Below, in pieces: positions 7,089 to 11,501 of a stretch of DNA of 11,501 bases. Position 1 is the stretch's first letter. Each line of letters starts with the position of its first letter. The notes under the pieces are model-generated. The model was given only the letters and a program-made list of their open reading frames with translations, made no database searches and was not told the DNA's origin. The position numbers were made by a program, and so were the translations under genes. Origin of the DNA: an uncultured Fusobacterium sp. (lineage in GTDB: Bacteria; Fusobacteriota; Fusobacteriia; Fusobacteriales; Fusobacteriaceae); the NCBI RefSeq assembly GCF_905200055.1, contig NZ_CAJKIS010000060.1, positions 1 through 11,501 of the forward strand, read 5' to 3'.

Positions 7089-7961
7089 ATGAAAAAATTT
7101 ATAATAGAGCCTGAATATGATGGGTATGAGATAGGAACATATTTAAAAGAGACAAAGGGGTATTCAGGAAGAGGATTAAGAAATTTAGAAATATATCTAA
7201 ATGGAAAAAGAGTAAAAAATAATAGTAAGAAAGTTAGAAAATTAAATAGAGTTTTAATAAAAGAAAAGGATAAAGAAACAGGGATAAAACCTATGGAGAT
7301 TCCTATTAAAGTTGCTTATGAAGATAAAAATCTTCTTTTAATAGATAAAGATCCATATATAATTGTTCATCCTACTCAAAAAAAAGTTGATAAAACTCTT
7401 GCTAATGGAGTGGTAAATTATTTTTTAAAGACAACAGGTAAGATTATGGTACCAAGATTTTTTAATAGATTGGACATGAATACATCTGGGCTTATAATTG
7501 TAGCCAAAAATTCTTATGCTCAATCTTTTTTACAAGAAAAGGGAACAGTAAATAAGTTTTATAAAGCAATAGTAAAAGGGATTGTAGAGAAAGATGAATT
7601 TTTAATAGATAGACCTATTGGAAAAGTTGGAGACGAATTAAGAAGAAGAGAACTCACTGTAGAAGAAGGTGGACAAGAGGCACAGACTAAAATAAAAGTT
7701 GTAAAGAGATTTGAAGAGGAAAACTTAACTTTAATTGAAGCTGAACTTTTAACAGGAAGAACTCACCAAATAAGAGCACATATGGCATTGGAAGGATATC
7801 CACTATTGGGAGATGAACTTTATGGTGGAGAGGATAAGAGAGCTAAAAGACAGATGTTACATTCATATAAAACAGAGTTTACAGATGTTGAAACAGGAAA
7901 AATGATAACTGTGGAAATTGACTTACCAGATGATATGAAAGAATTATTAGAGAAAAGATAA
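7089..7961 (+). CDS. RluA-family RNA pseudouridine synthase
   Basis: Isomerises specific uridines in RNA, most likely rRNA, to pseudouridine. It is 290 residues, with an N-terminal S4-like RNA-binding region (about 10-60, GYSGRGLRNLEIYLNGKRV) and then the RluA catalytic domain: VAYEDKNLLLIDKDP (75-89); FNRLDMNTSGLIIVAK (125-140) with the catalytic Asp129 in the NRLD version of the HRLD motif; and GRTHQIRAHM (223-232) followed by GYPLLGDELYGG. The family is broad (RluC, RluD, YlyB, YjbO types), and the target base cannot be assigned from sequence. ATG 7089 has AAAGGAAG a few bases upstream. It is transcribed away from the hem operon and appears to be a single-gene unit; gap has its own promoter. 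Confidence 0.92.
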   Translation: MKKFIIEPEYDGYEIGTYLKETKGYSGRGLRNLEIYLNGKRVKNNSKKVRKLNRVLIKEKDKETGIKPMEIPIKVAYEDKNLLLIDKDPYIIVHPTQKKVDKTLANGVVNYFLKTTGKIMVPRFFNRLDMNTSGLIIVAKNSYAQSFLQEKGTVNKFYKAIVKGIVEKDEFLIDRPIGKVGDELRRRELTVEEGGQEAQTKIKVVKRFEEENLTLIEAELLTGRTHQIRAHMALEGYPLLGDELYGGEDKRAKRQMLHSYKTEFTDVETGKMITVEIDLPDDMKELLEKR

Positions 7962-7965
7962 GTTG

Positions 7966-7987
7966 AATATTGAAAAGAATATTTTTA
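7966..7987 (+). terminator. weak candidate terminator after the pseudouridine synthase gene
   Basis: AATATT at 7966-7971 and again at 7978-7983 can pair across a six-base loop, followed by TTT. The stem is only 6 bp and contains no G or C, so it may not terminate efficiently. It is the only hairpin-plus-T candidate I found between this gene and the gap promoter. Confidence 0.25.
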
Positions 7988-8093
7988 TTAGAAGTTGAGA
8001 AGTAAAAAATATAATATTAACTAAAATTTTTAAAAATGTTAGCAAGCTAAAAAAATGAACGTAAAAAGATTAAAATTAGTTCACCTGTATTAA

Positions 8094-8122
8094 TTGACAA
8101 AGAGGAAAAGTTATTATATAGT
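8094..8122 (+). promoter_or_regulatory. strong sigma-70-type promoter of gap
   Basis: A perfect TTGACA (8094-8099), a 17-base spacer and TATAGT (8117-8122), five of six matches to TATAAT. The predicted transcript starts near 8129 and has a leader of about 74 bases that is almost free of G and C until the GGAGGG ribosome binding site, so it is probably unstructured, which fits high expression. Confidence 0.85.
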
Positions 8123-8202
8123 TGTATATATAAAATAAAACATAATACAGATTACAGTATAAAATAAAAATTAAAATAAATTAAAATTCAGGAGGGAAAC
8201 AA

Positions 8203-9210
8203 ATGGCAGTTAAAGTAGCAATTAACGGATTTGGAAGAATTGGAAGATTAGCATTAAGATTAATGGTAGGAAACCCAGAGTTTGATGTAGTAGCAATCAA
8301 CGACTTAACAGATGCACACATGCTAGCTCACCTATTTAAATATGACTCAGCTCAAGGAAGATTCGATGGAACTATCGAAGTTCAAGAAGATGCTTTCGTA
8401 GTAAACGGACACACAATCAAAACTTTTGCACAAGCTGATCCTAAAAACTTACCATGGGGAGATCTAGGAGTAGACGTAGTTCTAGAATGTACTGGATTCT
8501 TCACTAAAAAAGAAAAAGCAGAAGCTCACATTGAAGCAGGAGCTAAAAAAGTTGTTATTTCTGCACCAGCAACTGGAGATCTTAAAACAATAGTTTACAA
8601 TGTAAACGACAACATCCTAGATGGAACTGAAACAGTTATTTCAGGAGCTTCTTGTACAACTAACTGTTTAGCACCTATGGCTAAAGCATTACAAGATAAC
8701 TTTGGAATCGTAGAAGGATTAATGACTACTATCCATGCATATACAAATGACCAAAACACACTAGATGGTCCACACAGAAAAGGAGATTTCAGAAGAGCTA
8801 GAGCTGCTGCTGCAAACATCGTTCCTAACACAACTGGAGCTGCAAAAGCAATCGGACTTGTTATCCCTGAATTAAAAGGAAAATTAGATGGAGCTGCTCA
8901 AAGAGTACCAGTAATCACTGGATCAATCACTGAATTAGTAACAGTTCTTGAAAAACCAGTAACTGTAGAAGAAGTTAACGCTGCTATGAAAGCTGCTGCA
9001 ACTGAATCTTTCGGATACACTGAAGAACCATTAGTATCAAGCGATATCATCGGAATCAACTATGGATCACTATTTGATGCTACTCAAACTAAAGTTATGA
9101 CAGTAGGAGACAAACAACTAGTTAAAACTGTTGCTTGGTATGACAACGAAATGTCTTACACTTCTCAATTAATCAGAACTCTTAAAAAATTCGTAGAATT
9201 ATCTAAATAA
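8203..9210 (+). CDS. gap: glyceraldehyde-3-phosphate dehydrogenase, NAD-type
   Basis: Glycolytic enzyme that oxidises and phosphorylates glyceraldehyde-3-phosphate to 1,3-bisphosphoglycerate. It is 335 residues, the standard length. The N-terminal Rossmann motif is INGFGRIGRLALR (7-19). Asp34 follows the second strand (AIND), the position that favours NAD+ over NADP+. The catalytic Cys151 is in SGASCTTNCLAP (147-158) and its partner His178 in TTIHAYT. QRVP (233-236) and WYDNEMSY (312-319) are also present. ATG 8203 has AGGAGGG six bases upstream. Codons ending in C (AAC, ATC, TTC) are frequent compared with the hem genes, a sign of strong expression. Its product is the substrate of the next gene, pgk, 95 bases downstream. 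Confidence 0.98.
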   Translation: MAVKVAINGFGRIGRLALRLMVGNPEFDVVAINDLTDAHMLAHLFKYDSAQGRFDGTIEVQEDAFVVNGHTIKTFAQADPKNLPWGDLGVDVVLECTGFFTKKEKAEAHIEAGAKKVVISAPATGDLKTIVYNVNDNILDGTETVISGASCTTNCLAPMAKALQDNFGIVEGLMTTIHAYTNDQNTLDGPHRKGDFRRARAAAANIVPNTTGAAKAIGLVIPELKGKLDGAAQRVPVITGSITELVTVLEKPVTVEEVNAAMKAAATESFGYTEEPLVSSDIIGINYGSLFDATQTKVMTVGDKQLVKTVAWYDNEMSYTSQLIRTLKKFVELSK

Positions 9211-9245
9211 TTACTAGAATATTGAGAATAACTAAATAGAAAATG

Positions 9246-9277
9246 AATAGCGGAGCTTGTTAAGTTCCGCTATTTTT
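9246..9277 (+). terminator. terminator-like hairpin between gap and pgk
   Basis: Bases 9246-9258 pair with 9262-9274 (13 bp, one G-U, containing GCGGAGC) around a three-base loop, and the 3' side runs into TTTTT (9273-9277). It is among the most GC-rich hairpins in the window. There is no clear promoter between it and pgk, so it probably lowers pgk transcription by partial termination, or defines a stable gap mRNA 3' end. Confidence 0.85.
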
Positions 9278-9305
9278 AAAAATGACAATTGGAGGATTGA
9301 AATAA

Positions 9306-10505
9306 ATGGCTAAAAAAATAGTTACAGATTTAGACGTTAAAGGAAAAAAAGTTCTAATGAGAGTTGACTTTAACGTACCTATGAAAGATGGAAAAATCAC
9401 TGATGAAAATAGAATAGTTGCAGCATTACCAACTATAAAATATGTATTAGAAAATGGAGGAAGAGTAATAGCTTTCTCTCACCTAGGAAAAGTTAAAACT
9501 GAAGAAGATTTAGCTAAAAAATCTTTAAAAGTTGTTGCTGAAAGATTAGCAGAACACCTAGGACAAACAGTTAAATTTGTTCCAGCTACAAGAGGAGCAG
9601 AATTAGAAGCTGCAGTAGCAGAACTTAAAGATGGAGAAATCATGATGTTCGAAAACACAAGATTCGAAGATCTAGATGGTAAAAAAGAATCTAAAAATGA
9701 TCCTGAATTAGGAAAATACTGGGCATCTTTAGGAGATCTATTTGTTAATGATGCATTTGGAACAGCTCACAGAGCTCATGCTTCAAACGTTGGAATCGCA
9801 GCTAACATCGGAGAAGGAAAAACTGCAGCAGGATTCCTAATGGAAAAAGAAATTAAATTCATCGGAGGAGCAGTTGACTCTCCAGAAAGACCTCTAGTAG
9901 CAATCCTAGGAGGAGCAAAAGTTTCTGATAAAATAGGAGTTATCGAAAACCTATTAGTAAAAGCTGATAAAGTTCTAGTTGGAGGAGCTATGATGTTCAC
10001 TTTCCTTAGAGCTTTAGGAAAAAATACAGGAACTTCATTAGTTGAAGAAGATAAAATTGATTTAGCTAAGGATCTATTAGCAAAAGCTAATGGAAAATTA
10101 GTTCTTCCAATAGATGCTGTTGTAGCAAAAGAATTTAACAACGATGCACCACACAAAACTGTATCAGTAGATGAAATTCCTGCTGACGAAATGGGACTAG
10201 ACGTTGGAGCTGGAACTGTTGAACTATTTGCAAAAGAAATCAACGGAGCAAAAACTGTAGTATGGAACGGACCTATGGGAGTATTTGAAATGCCTAACTA
10301 TGCTAAAGGAACTATCGGAGTATGTGAAGCTATTGCAAATCTTCAAAATGCAACAACTATAATCGGAGGAGGAGACTCTGCAGCTGCAGCTATAAGCTTA
10401 GGATATGCAGATAAATTCACTCACATCTCTACTGGTGGAGGAGCATCTCTAGAATACCTAGAAGGTAAAAAACTTCCAGGAGTAGAATCTATTTCTGATA
10501 AATAA
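9306..10505 (+). CDS. pgk: phosphoglycerate kinase
   Basis: Transfers phosphate from 1,3-bisphosphoglycerate to ADP, the first ATP-yielding step of glycolysis; cytosolic monomer. It is 399 residues, as expected. Visible: MRVDFNVPMKDGKITDENRI (18-37), which binds 3-phosphoglycerate; FSHLGKVKTEED (57-68), a variant of the common SHLGRPKG; AHRAHAS in the N-domain; and near the C-terminus the nucleotide-binding GGGDSAAAA and the HISTGGGASLEYLEG segment. ATG 9306 follows GGAGG (9291-9295) by ten bases. Codon use resembles gap. It has no clear promoter of its own, so it depends on readthrough from gap across the hairpin at 9246-9277, unless an atypical promoter exists. A strong terminator follows. 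Confidence 0.98.
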   Translation: MAKKIVTDLDVKGKKVLMRVDFNVPMKDGKITDENRIVAALPTIKYVLENGGRVIAFSHLGKVKTEEDLAKKSLKVVAERLAEHLGQTVKFVPATRGAELEAAVAELKDGEIMMFENTRFEDLDGKKESKNDPELGKYWASLGDLFVNDAFGTAHRAHASNVGIAANIGEGKTAAGFLMEKEIKFIGGAVDSPERPLVAILGGAKVSDKIGVIENLLVKADKVLVGGAMMFTFLRALGKNTGTSLVEEDKIDLAKDLLAKANGKLVLPIDAVVAKEFNNDAPHKTVSVDEIPADEMGLDVGAGTVELFAKEINGAKTVVWNGPMGVFEMPNYAKGTIGVCEAIANLQNATTIIGGGDSAAAAISLGYADKFTHISTGGGASLEYLEGKKLPGVESISDK

Positions 10506-10532
10506 TTAACCAACAATCACACTTAATATATG

Positions 10533-10563
10533 AAAACAGTCTGGTATATATCAGACTGTTTTT
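10533..10563 (+). terminator. rho-independent terminator of pgk
   Basis: Bases 10533-10543 and 10552-10562 are perfect complements (11 bp, core ACAGTCTG/CAGACTGT) with an eight-base loop; the 3' arm is continuous with a T-run ending at 10563. It lies 27 bases after the pgk stop and isolates the following riboswitch-controlled unit. Confidence 0.92.
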
Positions 10564-10616
10564 AATAATAAAGTTTTTATATAGTGAAAAAAATGAAAAA
10601 AATTTTCATAAAACAG

Positions 10617-10645
10617 TTGACAAGATAGCTGACAAGTAATATAAT
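10617..10645 (+). promoter_or_regulatory. consensus sigma-70-type promoter of the lysine-riboswitch transcript
   Basis: TTGACA at 10617-10622 and TATAAT at 10640-10645, both perfect, with a 17-base spacer. Transcription should begin near 10652, about 17 bases before the aptamer, giving a leader of about 315 bases ahead of the transporter gene. A promoter this strong makes sense if control is exerted afterwards by premature termination. Confidence 0.9.
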
Positions 10646-10668
10646 AAGACATCAATTAAATAGTAGTG

Positions 10669-10838
10669 TACGAAGATAGAGGTTGCATAATTCAAGAGTA
10701 TTTAAAAATAAGATTTGTGTATCGTTTTTAAAGAAAGGGAAGGTTGCCGAAGGGGATTTACAGACACAACTGTAAATATTCTGGGACAATATATAATATG
10801 TATTGTACTGTCACAATATGTGGAGAGCTATCATAGTA
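10669..10838 (+). ncRNA. lysine riboswitch (L-box) aptamer
   Basis: The conserved L-box elements occur in order: AGAGGTTGC (10678-10686), AAGAGTA (10694-10700), GGGAAGGTTGCCGAAG (10738-10753), CTGGG (10781-10785), ACTGTCA (10807-10813) and GTGGAGAGCTATC (10820-10832). Closing stem P1 pairs 10669-10679 with 10828-10838 (nine of eleven positions, GATAG/CTATC at its inner end). Hairpins fitting P4 (10756-10763 with 10770-10777) and P5 (10786-10791 with 10801-10806) are visible. Lysine binding stabilises P1 in this class. The downstream terminator and antiterminator make this a transcriptional OFF switch: high lysine stops expression of the transporter that follows. Confidence 0.95.
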
Positions 10839-10881
10839 AATTATAATATTTTTCTATCTTGTGAAAATATAATTACCATGA
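10831..10881 (+). promoter_or_regulatory. predicted antiterminator of the lysine riboswitch
   Basis: TCATAGTAAATT (10831-10842), whose first part is the 3' strand of aptamer stem P1, can pair with AATTACCATGA (10871-10881), whose second part is the 5' arm of the terminator; one mismatch and one bulge interrupt it. The two structures exclude each other, so without lysine P1 opens, this pairing forms and transcription continues. The pairing is seen directly; the switching is inferred from the known mechanism of this class. Confidence 0.65.
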
Positions 10882-10929
10882 GTTAATTTTTGTGTATCTT
10901 CAAAAATTGGTTCATGGTTTTTTTATTTA
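10875..10929 (+). terminator. regulated terminator of the lysine riboswitch
   Basis: Bases 10875-10892 and 10901-10918 form an 18-bp stem, complete if three G-U pairs are counted, with an eight-base loop, followed by TTTTTTATTT. It sits between the aptamer and the transporter start 38 bases downstream, the standard place for a lysine-controlled attenuator. Confidence 0.92.
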
Positions 10930-10953
10930 TACTACTAGAATATTTTACAAAAT

Positions 10954-10958
10954 GGGGG
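10954..10958 (+). promoter_or_regulatory. atypical ribosome binding site of the transporter gene
   Basis: GGGGG rather than the GGAGG seen at most starts in this window, eight bases before ATG 10967. It favours that ATG over the in-frame ATG at 10952, which would contain the site. Confidence 0.55.
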
Positions 10959-10966
10959 CATTTTTT

Positions 10967-11501
10967 ATGAGAAACAGATTTTTAAGAGCAGCATCAATGG
11001 TAGGGGGATTATTCCTCATGTTTTCAACTGGGTTATTTGCTGAAGAGGCAGCATATCAACCAGCACTATATTCAACTTTCTGGTCATTAGTACCACCGAT
11101 AGTTGCTATTGTGTTGGCATTGATTACAAAAGAGGTATATAGTTCTCTATTTATAGGGATAGTAGTTGGAGGGCTTTTCTATTCAGGATTTCAATTTGAA
11201 ACTACTATGACACATATTTTACAAGATGGATTAGTAAAAGTTTTAGCAGACTCATACAATGTTGGGATATTGATATTTTTAGTTATTCTTGGTGGGATGG
11301 TTTGTCTTATGAATGCAGCTGGAGGATCAAGGGCATTTGGACAATGGGCAAGTAAAAGAATAAAATCACGTGTAGGGGCACAATTAGCTACAATCCTATT
11401 AGGAGTATTAATATTTGTAGATGACTATTTTAACTGTTTAACAGTAGGAAGTGTAATGCGTCCTGTAACAGATAAACACAATGTATCTCGTGCAAAACTT
11501 G
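10967..11501 (+). CDS. NhaC-superfamily membrane transporter, probable lysine transporter (5' part, runs off the window)
   Basis: The first 178 codons are present and open to the edge. The N-terminus (1-25) looks like a cleavable signal peptide: basic start MRNRFLR, a hydrophobic core and a possible cut after GLFA. Membrane segments follow at about 40-55, 57-75, 98-117 and 138-160. FVDDYFNCLTVGSVM (150-164), with two acidic residues in a membrane segment, is typical of NhaC-family sodium/proton antiporter-like proteins. The upstream L-box points to lysine as substrate; comparative genomics has linked lysine riboswitches with NhaC-superfamily members proposed as lysine transporters (LysW). I chose ATG 10967, with GGGGG (10954-10958) eight bases before it; an in-frame ATG at 10952 overlaps that site. 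The substrate is inference; the rest of the gene is not visible. Confidence 0.88.
   Translation, partial: MRNRFLRAASMVGGLFLMFSTGLFAEEAAYQPALYSTFWSLVPPIVAIVLALITKEVYSSLFIGIVVGGLFYSGFQFETTMTHILQDGLVKVLADSYNVGILIFLVILGGMVCLMNAAGGSRAFGQWASKRIKSRVGAQLATILLGVLIFVDDYFNCLTVGSVMRPVTDKHNVSRAKL

Noticed and set aside
8595..8831. Minus-strand open frame inside gap
   Set aside because: It lies wholly within a well-supported gene on the other strand and has low-complexity, family-less protein sequence; codon bias of gap explains it.
9776..10243. Minus-strand open frame of 155 codons inside pgk
   Set aside because: It mirrors the codon pattern of pgk, has a Ser/Ala/Pro-rich unrecognisable product and no supporting signals.
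10593..10609. ATGAAAA/TTTTCAT inverted repeat just upstream of the riboswitch promoter as an operator
   Set aside because: Seven nearly all-A/T pairs in a homopolymer-rich stretch; control is already explained by the riboswitch.
10952..10966. Longer transporter starting at ATG 10952
   Set aside because: It is in frame, but only the GGGGG inside it can serve as a ribosome binding site for ATG 10967, and nothing similar lies before 10952.
1..11501. CRISPR array, insertion sequence, tRNA or prophage signal
   Set aside because: No regularly spaced repeats, transposase, cloverleaf-like or phage gene sequence was seen on either strand.

Overview
The window is AT-rich with compact operons and strong AGGAGG-type ribosome binding sites. 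The gene content and style suggest a Fusobacterium-like anaerobe (Fusobacteriota), with a low-GC clostridial relative as the alternative. This is inferred from protein character and codon use, not from a search. Most of the window is core metabolism. I did not find a clearly undescribed system; the most interesting points are architectural.

Left block, minus strand (6785 down to about 222): one tight operon that makes tetrapyrroles by the C5 route. The order is hemA (glutamyl-tRNA reductase, unusually short), hemC, a cobA-hemD fusion, hemB, hemL, a precorrin-2 dehydrogenase and a ridA-type deaminase, closed by a perfect 20-bp hairpin with a U-run. Genes overlap or lie 2 to 14 bases apart. Together these enzymes run from glutamyl-tRNA through 5-aminolevulinate, porphobilinogen, hydroxymethylbilane and uroporphyrinogen III to precorrin-2 and sirohydrochlorin. 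No later protoheme gene (hemE, hemN and so on) is present, so the operon points to siroheme and/or cobalamin. The starts of hemL (ATG at 2417) and of the dehydrogenase (GTG at 1117) are placed by their ribosome binding sites, downstream of the longest open frames.

Middle, plus strand: an AT-rich divergent intergenic region of about 300 bases holds candidate promoters for the hem operon and for an RluA-family pseudouridine synthase (7089-7961). Then come gap (8203-9210, from a strong TTGACA-17-TATAGT promoter) and pgk (9306-10505), consecutive steps of lower glycolysis. Their codon use is richer in C-ending codons than that of the hem genes, as expected for highly expressed genes. A good terminator-like hairpin sits between gap and pgk, and another follows pgk.

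Right end, plus strand: a consensus promoter, a lysine (L-box) riboswitch, an 18-bp terminator hairpin with a visible antiterminator alternative, and the first 178 codons of an NhaC-superfamily transporter that runs off the window. The arrangement predicts a lysine-repressed transporter, probably for lysine rather than a housekeeping sodium/proton antiporter.

The first ~220 bases hold no assignable gene: only a possible 16-codon tail of a plus-strand gene and AT-rich intergenic sequence. No tRNA, rRNA, CRISPR array or insertion sequence was recognised.
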